Assembly: GCA_009926525.1 (NCBI GenBank)
Contig: RFOR01000003.1
Span: 1 to 16,401 of the forward strand
Direction: 5' to 3'
From: Methylophilaceae bacterium
GTDB lineage: Bacteria; Pseudomonadota; Gammaproteobacteria; Burkholderiales; Methylophilaceae
Length of the DNA: 16,401 nucleotides
Each line of letters starts with the position of its first letter. Within the stretch, counting starts at the first letter, position 1. Both the position numbers and the translations under genes were made by a program. The notes below the pieces were generated by a model. That model made no database searches. It saw nothing but the letters and a program-made list of their open reading frames with translations, and was not told the DNA's origin. Positions 1 through 6,998 of the stretch are shown one piece after another.

Positions 1-409
1 CCAGACGATCTAACAATCGCTGATCTACACCCTCATACCGACTCGCTAACACGACCAATCCTTGCTCCGCAAACTCTAAGTTAGCAATCAGGTCCATCAC
101 AATCTCATGTGTGAGGGGCTTGCCGCTCGGTGACATATGAATCACCCTAGGTTTTGCTACGCCTGCTGCCACTTGTCTTGCTTTAGCAGCTTGTATTGCT
201 TGTTCTAAAGGCTCCGCCAGCATCACCATGCCCGGGCCACCACCGTAAGGTCTATCATCCACCGTACGGTGATTGTCTGTTGTGTAGTCCCTAGGATTCC
301 ACAAAAACAAACTATATAACTTATTCTCTAACGCTCTTGCGGTAATGCCATGTTGACTAATCGCATCAAACATCGGCGGAAAAAGCGTGACGACATCAAA
401 CTGAATCAA
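1..409 (-). CDS. trmD: tRNA (guanine-N1)-methyltransferase TrmD, partial (C-terminus beyond window)
   Basis: TrmD uses S-adenosylmethionine to make m1G37 in tRNAs, which protects the reading frame in translation. About 136 codons are present out of roughly 250 for the family; the 3' part lies past the left edge. The N-terminus reads [20 protein letters not shown], followed by the family motif [13 protein letters not shown] and, close to the edge, SRYEGVDQR, part of the knotted SAM-binding region. The usual form of the latter as I recall it is GRYEGVDER, so the Ser at residue 123 is a possible departure. The frame is the same as that of rimM and begins straight after its TAA, so no start upstream of 409 is possible. 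TTG (409-407) is the likely start, preceded by a weak GGGA at 420-417 with 7 nt spacing. ATT (406-404) is a remote alternative. It is the third gene of rpsP-rimM-trmD. Confidence 0.95.
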   Translation of the reverse strand, partial: MIQFDVVTLFPPMFDAISQHGITARALENKLYSLFLWNPRDYTTDNHRTVDDRPYGGGPGMVMLAEPLEQAIQAAKARQVAAGVAKPRVIHMSPSGKPLTHEIVMDLIANLEFAEQGLVVLASRYEGVDQRLLDRL

Positions 410-952
410 TTACTCATCCCACTCAACCGGCCAATCGACCAACATCGTTTTTTCAGCAATGCTTACTTCTAAAATCGTTTGATCAACAAAGGGAAGTAAA
501 CGCTCTTTGCCATCTTTGGGGTCTTTGACGACAATCACGTCATTCGCGCCCGTTTCAAAGACATCACTTATCAACCCAAGCAAAACACCTTGTTGATTAG
601 TCACATTTAATCCAATTAAATCTGACCAGTAGTATTCGCCTTCATCCGCTTCTGGAAATTCTTCACGTGGCACTGCCACATGTTTGCTTTTCAGCGCCAA
701 GGCTGTGTCTCGATCACTCACCCCTTTGAGTTTTACCAGCAAAGTATCGTTATGTACTTTTGCTGTTTCAACCGCATACTTTTGCCAAGGTGAATTTTTA
801 ATGCCTGGCTGGGTAGAATTATCATCTCTTCCCAACCACCAATCAGGGTAATCCAACAGGCTATCGATAGACTCCGTGCTTGTCTGCACTTTGAGCCATC
901 CAAAAATGCCATAAGGGGCGACGATGCGCCCCATGACTACCATATTACTCAC
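410..952 (-). CDS. rimM: Ribosome maturation factor RimM
   Basis: RimM binds ribosomal protein S19 and assists maturation of the 30S head and 16S rRNA. The 180-residue product has the expected size. Its N-terminal RimM barrel carries the signature GRIVAPYGIFGWLKV near residues 8-22, and the C-terminal half is a PRC-barrel-like domain containing YYWSDLIG (about 107-114) and ending in the family-typical DWPVEWDE. The start is uncertain. GTG at 952 gives the longest product, while ATG at 943 (9 nt downstream) has a weak GUGAG-like Shine-Dalgarno just before it and gives an N-terminus closer to the usual length; ATG at 934 is also possible. The gene follows rpsP after about 51 nt that hold a perfect hairpin, and its TAA abuts the trmD start codon, so translational coupling to trmD is likely. 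Confidence 0.96.
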   Translation of the reverse strand: MSNMVVMGRIVAPYGIFGWLKVQTSTESIDSLLDYPDWWLGRDDNSTQPGIKNSPWQKYAVETAKVHNDTLLVKLKGVSDRDTALALKSKHVAVPREEFPEADEGEYYWSDLIGLNVTNQQGVLLGLISDVFETGANDVIVVKDPKDGKERLLPFVDQTILEVSIAEKTMLVDWPVEWDE

Positions 953-976
953 TGATTGTTTTACAACAACGCTTCA

Positions 977-1000
977 TTAAGGCTACACACGTAGCCTTAA
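977..1000 (-). promoter_or_regulatory. Perfect 10-bp hairpin between rpsP and rimM
   Basis: The arms TTAAGGCTAC (977-986) and GTAGCCTTAA (991-1000) are exact inverted complements around a 4-nt loop. The element starts four bases past the rpsP stop codon and ends about 24 nt before the first candidate rimM start. In the transcribed direction it is followed by mixed sequence rather than a U-run, so it is not a classic intrinsic terminator. A role in mRNA stability, partial attenuation or lowered rimM translation is inference, suggested by the known strong drop in expression from ribosomal protein genes to rimM and trmD in the E. coli operon. Confidence 0.6.
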
Positions 1001-1003
1001 GAA

Positions 1004-1507
1004 TTATTCAGCGTCAGTTGCCTCAGGAGCAGCTTCTTCAGCTACAACTTCAACAGCTGGCTCTTCAGCAGAAACTTCTGCAACCTCTTCTACCGCAGGT
1101 GCGGCGGCAGCAGCTTCAGCGGCTTCTTTCGCAGCAGCCTCTTCTTCAGCTTTCTTAGCAGCGGCAGCTTCTTTTGCAGCAGCAACTAATTTAGCTTCTG
1201 CAGCAGCTTTAGCATTTGCAACTTTAGCAGCATCTTTTGCTTTCTTAGCGGCCATGAATTCTGGGCCTTTAGCATTGTCTTTAACCAAGCGAGCTACACA
1301 ATCAGATAATTGCGCGCCATTGCTTTGCCAATGACTGATACGTGCTGTATCTAAGCGAAGACCTTCTTGGCCTTCTTTAGCTGATGGGTTGTAGAAGCCA
1401 ACACGCTCAATAAAGCGGCCGTCGCGACGATTACGTGAATCTGCAACTACTACGCTGTAGAAAGGGGTCTTCTTCGCGCCACCGCGGGCTAGTCGAATGA
1501 TTACCAT
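1004..1507 (-). CDS. rpsP: 30S ribosomal protein S16 with long C-terminal extension
   Basis: S16 is a small-subunit protein needed for 30S assembly. Residues 1-84 are the ordinary S16 fold: [20 protein letters not shown] at the start, then [11 protein letters not shown] (about 31-41), [14 protein letters not shown] (56-69) and VARLVK. The family is usually about 80-90 residues, but this one has 167. Residues 86-136 are an Ala/Lys/Glu repeat-like stretch that should form a long helix, and 137-167 are strongly acidic (Glu, Ala, Val, Pro, ending ATDAE). The frame is intact, and the extension lies wholly within the transcribed gene before a normal TAA. Its function is unknown to me; I recall that alanine-rich S16 tails occur in some other bacteria. 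ATG at 1507 fits the family N-terminus exactly. It is first in the rpsP-rimM-trmD operon with a promoter about 40 nt upstream. Confidence 0.97.
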   Translation of the reverse strand: MVIIRLARGGAKKTPFYSVVVADSRNRRDGRFIERVGFYNPSAKEGQEGLRLDTARISHWQSNGAQLSDCVARLVKDNAKGPEFMAAKKAKDAAKVANAKAAAEAKLVAAAKEAAAAKKAEEEAAAKEAAEAAAAAPAVEEVAEVSAEEPAVEVVAEEAAPEATDAE

Positions 1508-1546
1508 AATATTTTGTTCTCTAATCGTTTTTACAGAAAGGGGCGG

Positions 1547-1576
1547 ATTTTACGTTATTTTCGAATACTTTGGCAA
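1547..1576 (-). promoter_or_regulatory. Predicted sigma-70 promoter of rpsP-rimM-trmD
   Basis: On the minus strand, TTGCCA (1576-1571) and TAAAAT (1552-1547) are separated by 18 nt. The -10 box is followed by the GC-rich stretch CCGCCCC, a discriminator of the kind seen at stringently controlled stable-RNA and ribosomal protein promoters. The rpsP ATG lies about 40 nt downstream of the -10 box. Box matches are seen directly; growth-rate or ppGpp control is inferred from the discriminator. Confidence 0.6.
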
Positions 1577-1617
1577 GGTAAATATGCGGTATTTGCAAAT
1601 TTATCTGATTGCCTTTA

Positions 1618-2304
1618 CTAAGCAGGCTGTTGATAGTGTGTTGGATCAGGCAAACCCGCGCCAAAAAAGCCATCTTTTCGGAATCGGCAGGAATCACACA
1701 AGCCGCATGCACTTCCATCAGCATCGGCCTGATAACAAGAAACCGTCATCCCATAATCAAAGCCCAATGAATGACCGCACTGAATAATTTGCGCTTTGGT
1801 CATATCAATCAGCGGCGCGTGCACGGTAATTGTCTTTCCTTCAACTGCACTTTTTGTTGCTAAATTAGCCATGCGTTGAAACGCAGCCACATATTCCTGG
1901 CGACAATCAGGATAGCCAGAGTAATCCAACGCATTCACCCCAATAAAAATGTCTTGCGCGGACAATGTCTCTGCCCAAGCCAAAGCTAATGACAACATAA
2001 TGGTATTGCGGGCTGGCACATAAGTCACGGGGATGCCATCACTCGGTGATTCTGGAACATCAATATTATTGTCCGTGAGCGCAGAGCCGCCAAACATGGA
2101 AAGATCCAATTGCACGGTTTTATGGGCTTTGGCATCAAGGGCAGTTGCTACGCGATTAGCGGCTTGAAGCTCAGCCACATGGCGCTGATGATAGTCAAGG
2201 CTTAAACAATAACATTCATAGCCTTGGCTTTTCGCAATCGCAAGCACCGTCGCAGAATCTAATCCACCTGAAAGTAAAACAACCGCTTTTTTCATTAATC
2301 TCAT
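1618..2304 (-). CDS. queC: 7-cyano-7-deazaguanine synthase QueC
   Basis: QueC converts 7-carboxy-7-deazaguanine to the nitrile preQ0 using ATP and ammonia, on the path to queuosine in tRNA. The 228-residue product starts with the PP-loop ATP-binding motif SGGLDSAT (residues 12-19) and ends with a four-cysteine zinc site: Cys190, Cys200, Cys203 and Cys206 in the pattern C-x9-C-x2-C-x2-C. Length matches the family. Two starts are possible: ATG at 2304, with AAGG 5 nt upstream, and ATG at 2295, which gives the more usual [12 protein letters not shown]-terminus. I kept 2304 because of its better ribosome binding site. It starts 7 nt after the queE stop and is the last gene of the tol-pal-que block; I see no intrinsic terminator before the rpsP promoter. 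Confidence 0.96.
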   Translation of the reverse strand: MRLMKKAVVLLSGGLDSATVLAIAKSQGYECYCLSLDYHQRHVAELQAANRVATALDAKAHKTVQLDLSMFGGSALTDNNIDVPESPSDGIPVTYVPARNTIMLSLALAWAETLSAQDIFIGVNALDYSGYPDCRQEYVAAFQRMANLATKSAVEGKTITVHAPLIDMTKAQIIQCGHSLGFDYGMTVSCYQADADGSACGLCDSCRFRKDGFFGAGLPDPTHYQQPA

Positions 2305-2311
2305 TCTGGCC

Positions 2312-2950
2312 TTAAACCCCAGCCTTTTCGCCCCAAAGAATTTTATGTAATTGCACCTGCATACGTACTGGAAGATGATCTTCCAACACCCAAGCGGCTA
2401 AATCCGCTGGCGGAAGCGTTTTATAAACTGGCGAAAATAATACTGGGCATTTTTGAGTTAAATCATACTGACCCAATATTTGCTTCGCCCAATCGTAATC
2501 TGTTCTATCCACCAGCACAAACTTCACTTCGTCTTTTGCAGACAAGGCGGCAACATTACTCCAAAGGTTTTTGCTTGCTTCTCCTGAGCCAGGCGTTTTG
2601 ATGTCCATAATCACAGACACGCGCTGATCAACTTGGCTAATATCTATCGCACCACTAGTTTCAATCGAAACCTGATAGCCAGCATCACAAAGCATTTTTA
2701 AGAGCTGATGACAGCCTTTTTGCGCCAAGGGCTCTCCGCCAGTGACGCACACGTATTGGGCTTGATAGTTAGTAACCGTTGCCAAAATCTCATCAAAGCT
2801 CTGTGTAGCGCCACCGTGAAAAGCATACTCAGTATCGCAATACCCACAGCGCAATGGGCAGCCCGTGAGGCGCACAAACACTGTAGGCAAGCCAACACGC
2901 GATGACTCGCCTTGCAATGAATGGAAAATTTCGAAAATGCGTAGGGACAT
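2312..2950 (-). CDS. queE: 7-carboxy-7-deazaguanine synthase QueE (radical SAM)
   Basis: QueE is a radical SAM enzyme that rearranges 6-carboxytetrahydropterin to 7-carboxy-7-deazaguanine, the substrate of the adjacent QueC. The N-terminus reads [16 protein letters not shown], the substrate-binding region, followed by [15 protein letters not shown] with a classical C-x3-C-x2-C cluster motif (Cys31, 35 and 38). CVTGGEP, a typical SAM-binding GGEP motif, follows further on. From ATG at 2950 the protein has 212 residues, normal for the family. A TTG four codons upstream (2962) would also be in frame, but ATG gives the standard N-terminus. No good Shine-Dalgarno is visible, so coupling to cpoB, whose stop is about 34 nt upstream, is likely. 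The other pathway genes queD and folE are not in this window. Confidence 0.96.
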   Translation of the reverse strand: MSLRIFEIFHSLQGESSRVGLPTVFVRLTGCPLRCGYCDTEYAFHGGATQSFDEILATVTNYQAQYVCVTGGEPLAQKGCHQLLKMLCDAGYQVSIETSGAIDISQVDQRVSVIMDIKTPGSGEASKNLWSNVAALSAKDEVKFVLVDRTDYDWAKQILGQYDLTQKCPVLFSPVYKTLPPADLAAWVLEDHLPVRMQVQLHKILWGEKAGV

Positions 2951-2984
2951 AATAATGGGCAAGCTTCAAATGAAGCGTTTAAGA

Positions 2985-3845
2985 TTATTTCTTGATGGAT
3001 TCCAATACCGCTAATCGACGCTTCGCGTTTGGAACTAATTCACTTGCGGGATGCTGAGCGATTAAATCTCGCAATGATTTCTTAGCGCCCTCAATATCAG
3101 ACAACTGAATCTGACAATTTGCGATATTAAATTTCGCATCCGGTACTTTCAGGCTATCCGGAAACTGAGAAATTAGCTTTTGTTGGGTCGCAATCGCGGC
3201 CTTGTAATTCTTCAAAGAAAACTGAGCGTAACCTAGGCCATATTGAGCATTTGGTACTTGCTTACTATTCGCATAACCTTGTAGAAACTTATCAAACGCA
3301 TCAAACGCCTCTTTGTATTTACCTACTTGAAGTAGTGCTTGTGCACCCTCGAACGCTTTCGACTCTGCACTGCTTTCAGCTGGCGTTGTATTGGTATTAT
3401 TAATTTGCGCTTGCGGCTCTTTGTTTTCTGATGCTATAGCTATATTCGACGCTGAACTGTTGCCAGCTTCTAACTTACGCAAACGACCATCCGTATCTGC
3501 ATATAAATCTTTTTGGCGCTGTTGCGACACATCAATATTATGTTGCGCGACTTCTAACTCGCCTTTTACTTTGTTTAACTCTTCATTCAGCCGATCAATT
3601 TGGCTCAATAAATCCATCAGGCCTTGGCTTTTAATCACATTCTCAATAGATAGAATGCGCTGTTCCAAGGCCTGCTGAGATTTTTTTAATGCTTCTAAGG
3701 ACGCTTGTGTAGCCTGATTCTGGGCATCGGTTTTTTGTTGTAGATCCACAATTTGTTGACGCGCCTCTTTATCATCAAATAAAGCAGCTTGCGCCCATTG
3801 AGAGATACTCAACAAACAAACCCCTATCAGAATCATTCTACGCAT
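2985..3845 (-). CDS. cpoB: Cell division coordinator CpoB (YbgF), Tol-Pal system TPR protein
   Basis: CpoB is a periplasmic protein that binds TolA and, in E. coli, coordinates outer membrane constriction with septal peptidoglycan synthesis by PBP1B. The 286-residue product has a Sec signal peptide (about 1-20, cleavage expected after AQA). A Gln/Lys/Leu-rich coiled coil follows (about 27-115), which in the family mediates trimerisation. After a short Asn/Thr/Ser-rich linker come three TPR-like repeats (about 163-284) containing GKYKEAFDAFDKFLQGY, KNYKAAIATQQKLISQFP and SDIEGAKKSLRDLIAQHP. Domain order and size match the family. ATG at 3845 begins five bases after the pal stop codon, so the two genes are almost certainly co-translated. 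Confidence 0.95.
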   Translation of the reverse strand: MRRMILIGVCLLSISQWAQAALFDDKEARQQIVDLQQKTDAQNQATQASLEALKKSQQALEQRILSIENVIKSQGLMDLLSQIDRLNEELNKVKGELEVAQHNIDVSQQRQKDLYADTDGRLRKLEAGNSSASNIAIASENKEPQAQINNTNTTPAESSAESKAFEGAQALLQVGKYKEAFDAFDKFLQGYANSKQVPNAQYGLGYAQFSLKNYKAAIATQQKLISQFPDSLKVPDAKFNIANCQIQLSDIEGAKKSLRDLIAQHPASELVPNAKRRLAVLESIKK

Positions 3846-3850
3846 ATTGA

Positions 3851-4402
3851 TTACTCGTTTTCGTAAACGATATCAACACGGCGGTCTTGTTGGTAACAAG
3901 TCTCGTCTTTGCAATCTTTAGCTTTTTCTTCGCCATAGCTCACTGTTTCGATTTGCTTGTCTTGTGCCCCCAATACATTCACTGCTTTTTTCACAGCGAC
4001 TGAACGACGTTGACCCAATGACAAGTTGTACTCACGTGAACCGCGATTATCTGCGCTACCTTGGAAGATCACTTTAGCATTTGGGTTTGCAACTAAATAC
4101 TTAGCATGCGCTTCCACCAACGGACGGAACTCAGCCTTCACTTCATCTTTATCAAAATCAAAGTAGATACTACGTTTTGAAAGAATGTTATTTGGATCTT
4201 TAAGTGGATTTACAGACACTTCAGTTTGAACTGCCGATGCTGTAGAAGCAGTTTCTTCTTTAGCTGGAGCACTTGGCTGGCTCGTTTGACTTGACTTGCT
4301 ACTCTCTACCACTGGGGCGGCTGGCTTTTCTTTTACCGCATTATTTGAACAAGCAGCTAAAGTTGCTGCCAACAACACACTCATCAATAAACTTTTCTTC
4401 AT
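3851..4402 (-). CDS. pal: Peptidoglycan-associated lipoprotein Pal
   Basis: Pal is an outer membrane lipoprotein that ties the outer membrane to peptidoglycan and works with TolB. From ATG at 4402 the product has 183 residues; GGAG at 4413-4410 with 7 nt spacing supports this start over an in-frame upstream ATG at 4426. The lipobox LAAC places the lipidated Cys at 18. A Ser/Ala/Lys-rich linker runs to about residue 70. The OmpA-like peptidoglycan-binding domain then includes IYFDFDKDEVK (79-89) and the helix signature NLSLGQRRSVAVKKA. The binding loop reads GSADNRG (115-121), where the usual form is close to GHTDERG, so three commonly conserved positions differ while the Asp and Arg remain. 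Cys164 and Cys169 could form a disulfide. The gene lies between tolB and cpoB. Confidence 0.97.
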   Translation of the reverse strand: MKKSLLMSVLLAATLAACSNNAVKEKPAAPVVESSKSSQTSQPSAPAKEETASTASAVQTEVSVNPLKDPNNILSKRSIYFDFDKDEVKAEFRPLVEAHAKYLVANPNAKVIFQGSADNRGSREYNLSLGQRRSVAVKKAVNVLGAQDKQIETVSYGEEKAKDCKDETCYQQDRRVDIVYENE

Positions 4403-4449
4403 CTTAGTTCTCCAATTTAAAAACACAAAAAAATCTTTTAGCTACCCAA

Positions 4450-5733
4450 TTAATTCTGTGATGTGCCCCAAGATGGCTCACGCACATCACCACCAGTATC
4501 TTTTAATCTCTGCTTAACGCGTCCATCCACTGAAACCGCAGCCAGAGAGCCTCTGCCACCAACATTAGTCGCATAAAGAATCATGCGCCCGTTTGGCGCG
4601 AAACTAGGTGACTCATCTTGTGATGTGTCGCTTAGCGTCTGCACTTGGCCTGTGGCCAAATCTTGCACTGCAACCTTAAAACCCGTTGACGTCTGTTTTA
4701 TAAACGTTAACAGCTTGCCATCGGTTGACAGGTGGGGACTCACATTATAAGAACCTTCAAACGTCACACGCTTTGCCTCACCACCTGCTGCAGGCATACG
4801 ATAGATTTGCGGGCCGCCGCCTCGATTAGAGGTAAAGTAGATAGAAGAGCCATCTGGCGACCACTCCGGCTCAGTATCAATCCCGTTACTAAATGACACT
4901 TGTTGAAGTCCTGTGCCATCTGCGTTTATCACATAGATTTGAGAGTTTGCGCTATAAGTCAGCACAATCGCCAACTTAGTTCCATCTGGCGACCAAGCTG
5001 GCGCACTGTTATTGCCCTTAAAATTCGCCAATACAATGCGCTGACCAGACACTAATGACTGCACAAAAATCACAGGCTTTTTCTTTTCAAAAGAAACGTA
5101 AGCGAGCTTCGTGCCATCTGGAGACCATGAAGGTGAAATCAAAGGCTCTTTTGAAGACACAACTGTCTGCGGGTTAAAGCCATCAGCATCAGCAACTTGC
5201 AAAGAATAACGGCCATTTTCTTTATTCACGTAAGTAATCCGAGTCGCAAACACCCCTTTTTCGCCAGTAAGCTTCTCATAAATCATATCCGCTATTCTGT
5301 GCGCTGTTGCACGTTGCTGGGCTGGCGTAATATTAAACTCCATCGCTAGCAATTGATTTTGCTTCAACACATCCAACAATCTAAAAGACACTTTTAATCT
5401 ATTGCCTGGCAAACTTTCTAAAGAACCAATGGTTAATGCTTGCGCTTGAATAGCAGTCCAATCACTATATTTTACTTCAGATAATGTATGCGGCTGACTG
5501 CTAACACCGCGTGTTTCAAGCACGCGGAATAAACCACTCAGACGCAAGTCTGCACCAATCACATTGCTAATATTGTCTTGCGAAAGCTGAGTTGACCCAG
5601 CCTGCGAAGAAAAAGGCACAACAGCAATCGGGATTTGCTGGGCTGCGCCGCCGACAACCTCTAACGTAAGTTCAGCTCTTCCGAGAGTCGGCAAAAGCAA
5701 AAGCAAAAACAGAAAAAATTTATTTTTAATCAT
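4450..5733 (-). CDS. tolB: Tol-Pal system beta-propeller protein TolB
   Basis: TolB is the periplasmic component that binds Pal and TolA and regulates Pal mobility during outer membrane constriction. The 427-residue product has a Leu/Phe-rich Sec signal peptide (1-20, cleavage expected after GRA). The N-terminal TolB domain (about 21-130) is followed by a six-bladed propeller. Successive blades show SPSWSPDGTKLAYVS, APAWSPDGTKLAIVL, EPEWSPDGSSIYFTS, SPHLSTDGKLLTFIK and SPSFAPNGRMILYAT. The last two are degenerate versions of the WSPDG motif, as is common in this family. Length is normal. ATG at 5733 is the only start that keeps the signal peptide. No strong Shine-Dalgarno is visible, and the gap after the tolA stop is 17 nt, which fits translational coupling. 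Confidence 0.97.
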   Translation of the reverse strand: MIKNKFFLFLLLLLPTLGRAELTLEVVGGAAQQIPIAVVPFSSQAGSTQLSQDNISNVIGADLRLSGLFRVLETRGVSSQPHTLSEVKYSDWTAIQAQALTIGSLESLPGNRLKVSFRLLDVLKQNQLLAMEFNITPAQQRATAHRIADMIYEKLTGEKGVFATRITYVNKENGRYSLQVADADGFNPQTVVSSKEPLISPSWSPDGTKLAYVSFEKKKPVIFVQSLVSGQRIVLANFKGNNSAPAWSPDGTKLAIVLTYSANSQIYVINADGTGLQQVSFSNGIDTEPEWSPDGSSIYFTSNRGGGPQIYRMPAAGGEAKRVTFEGSYNVSPHLSTDGKLLTFIKQTSTGFKVAVQDLATGQVQTLSDTSQDESPSFAPNGRMILYATNVGGRGSLAAVSVDGRVKQRLKDTGGDVREPSWGTSQN

Positions 5734-5750
5734 AGGTTAATTCTATCAAA

Positions 5751-6593
5751 TTAGTTAGGGGCGTTTGGGCTAAAAACTAAATTTAACTCACGAAACTGGC
5801 TAAACAAATCCGCCGAAGTAGGAACAGGTAATGGCTGTGACTCTAAAATCGCACGTTCAACTGCATCATCACAAGCTGGAATTCCACTCCCTTTAAGTAG
5901 TTTAGGGTGCCCCATTACTTCACCTGTTGGCATGAGTGAAATCATAAAAGAAACTTTAATGGCTTTATCAGCCCCACAAGATTGCTTATTCACATGCTGT
6001 TTAATCTTGTTGCTAATCAAACCTTTGTATTTATCAACTTCACTAGCGTTTGGTGAGCCAGTTTGTGCCACTTGAGCCGTTTTTGAACCTGTGGGACTTG
6101 CTTCGGGCTTAGCCGCTTCATGCTTTTGGGCTTGCGCATCCTCTGCCAATAAGGCTTGTTGCAACTTCTTCAGCGCCTCTGGATCGGCTTTTGTTTTCTC
6201 TTCTTTAGGCAGCTCTTTAGGTTTCTCTTCTTTTGGCTTGGCTGGCTCAGGCTTAGGCTTTTCCATTTTAGGCGGCGTCACTGGCACTTTTTTTGTTTGA
6301 ATTTCCGCTTTAGGTTCTGGCTCAGGCACCACTTTCGGTTCTGGTTTTGCTGGCTCAACGACTTTAGGCACCTCTGGTTTAGGTGTTTCAGGCTCAGGCT
6401 TCGGTGGCGGCGCAGGCATTGGATCTGCATTTGGACTAGGCACACTATCCCACAACTCAACCTGAGCGATATTCATGGGTTGCACAGTTTTCCACTGAAA
6501 CGAAAATAGAAAAAGCGCCAACAAAAGTCCATGCACCAGCGCAGTAAACGCCCCTGCTTGCCAAACCACCTCTTTTTCATGCTGACGAATCAT
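5751..6593 (-). CDS. tolA: Cell envelope integrity protein TolA
   Basis: TolA is the inner-membrane protein that transmits the proton-motive-force-driven motion of TolQR across the periplasm to TolB and Pal. Domain I has one membrane helix (about 12-33) carrying T-x3-H (Thr17, His21) where E. coli has S-x3-H. Domain II (about 55-180) is low complexity: a Pro/Lys/Glu part with repeated KPEP and PKPE units, then a short Ala/Lys/Glu/Gln helix (about 138-162). Domain III (about 184-280) is TonB-like, with two cysteines (Cys206, Cys241) positioned for a disulfide. At 280 residues it is well short of the 421-residue E. coli protein, mainly because domain II is reduced, and the Pro-rich linker recalls TonB. 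TonB-C proteins look similar, but position between tolR and tolB settles the call. It starts 7 nt after the tolR stop. Confidence 0.95.
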   Translation of the reverse strand: MIRQHEKEVVWQAGAFTALVHGLLLALFLFSFQWKTVQPMNIAQVELWDSVPSPNADPMPAPPPKPEPETPKPEVPKVVEPAKPEPKVVPEPEPKAEIQTKKVPVTPPKMEKPKPEPAKPKEEKPKELPKEEKTKADPEALKKLQQALLAEDAQAQKHEAAKPEASPTGSKTAQVAQTGSPNASEVDKYKGLISNKIKQHVNKQSCGADKAIKVSFMISLMPTGEVMGHPKLLKGSGIPACDDAVERAILESQPLPVPTSADLFSQFRELNLVFSPNAPN

Positions 6594-6600
6594 GCGTTTT

Positions 6601-6996
6601 TTAGTTAGCTGGATTCAATAGTAAGCCTGCTTTAGCGCCTGATTTTTTGAGTAAGGCCAATACTTCTACTACGTGCTCATATCCCACTTTTTTGTCGGCA
6701 CTAATCACGAAAGCACGATCCGGCTCTTTTGTTACTTGGTTTTTAATTTCAAATAACAGTTGGTCGTTGCTCATTTTCTTTTCTTGAAATAGCACTTTGC
6801 CATCCGCCATGACCGTAATCACCACAGGTGCAGTTTGTTGCTTCAGCACTTCAGCGCCTACTTTAGGAAGCTCAACCACGCCAGGATTCGTCATCGGCGC
6901 TGTGACCATGAAAATCACCAGCAACACCAAGGTTACGTCGATATAAGGCACGACGTTAATCTGGTTCATTGCTCTACGTTTGCGAAGGCGCGCCAT
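6601..6996 (-). CDS. tolR: Tol-Pal system protein TolR
   Basis: TolR is an ExbD-family subunit of the TolQR proton-driven motor in the inner membrane. The 131-residue product has a basic N-terminus (ARLRKRRAMNQINVVPYID) and one membrane helix (about 17-34). Asp20 in PYIDVTLVLLVIFMVTAP corresponds to the proton-carrying Asp23 of E. coli TolR. The periplasmic part (about 40-131) has the ExbD pattern, including VVITVMADGKVLFQ and RAFVISADKKVGYEHVVEVLALLKKSG. Length is slightly below the E. coli protein (142). It begins 2 nt after the tolQ stop codon, so expression is coupled to that of its partner. Confidence 0.97.
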   Translation of the reverse strand: MARLRKRRAMNQINVVPYIDVTLVLLVIFMVTAPMTNPGVVELPKVGAEVLKQQTAPVVITVMADGKVLFQEKKMSNDQLLFEIKNQVTKEPDRAFVISADKKVGYEHVVEVLALLKKSGAKAGLLLNPAN

Positions 6997-6998
6997 GC

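Noticed and set aside
1004..1255. Possible frameshift or gene fusion creating the long S16
   Set aside because: The frame runs without interruption, Ala/Glu codon use is consistent, and the tail resembles a genuine low-complexity extension rather than read-through of another gene.
1497..1787. A 96-codon plus-strand open frame across the rpsP-queC gap
   Set aside because: It overlaps the conserved C-terminus of queC and the rpsP promoter, has no recognisable motif and no convincing ribosome binding site.
2963..2976. Short palindrome gcttca-aa-tgaagc between cpoB and queE
   Set aside because: A 6-bp stem with a 2-nt loop and no following U-run is too weak to call a terminator or operator.
6156..6509. 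A 117-codon plus-strand open frame rich in Phe, Arg and Trp opposite tolA
   Set aside because: It is the complement of the Pro/Lys/Glu repeat region of tolA; its low-complexity composition and lack of a ribosome binding site mark it as an antisense shadow.
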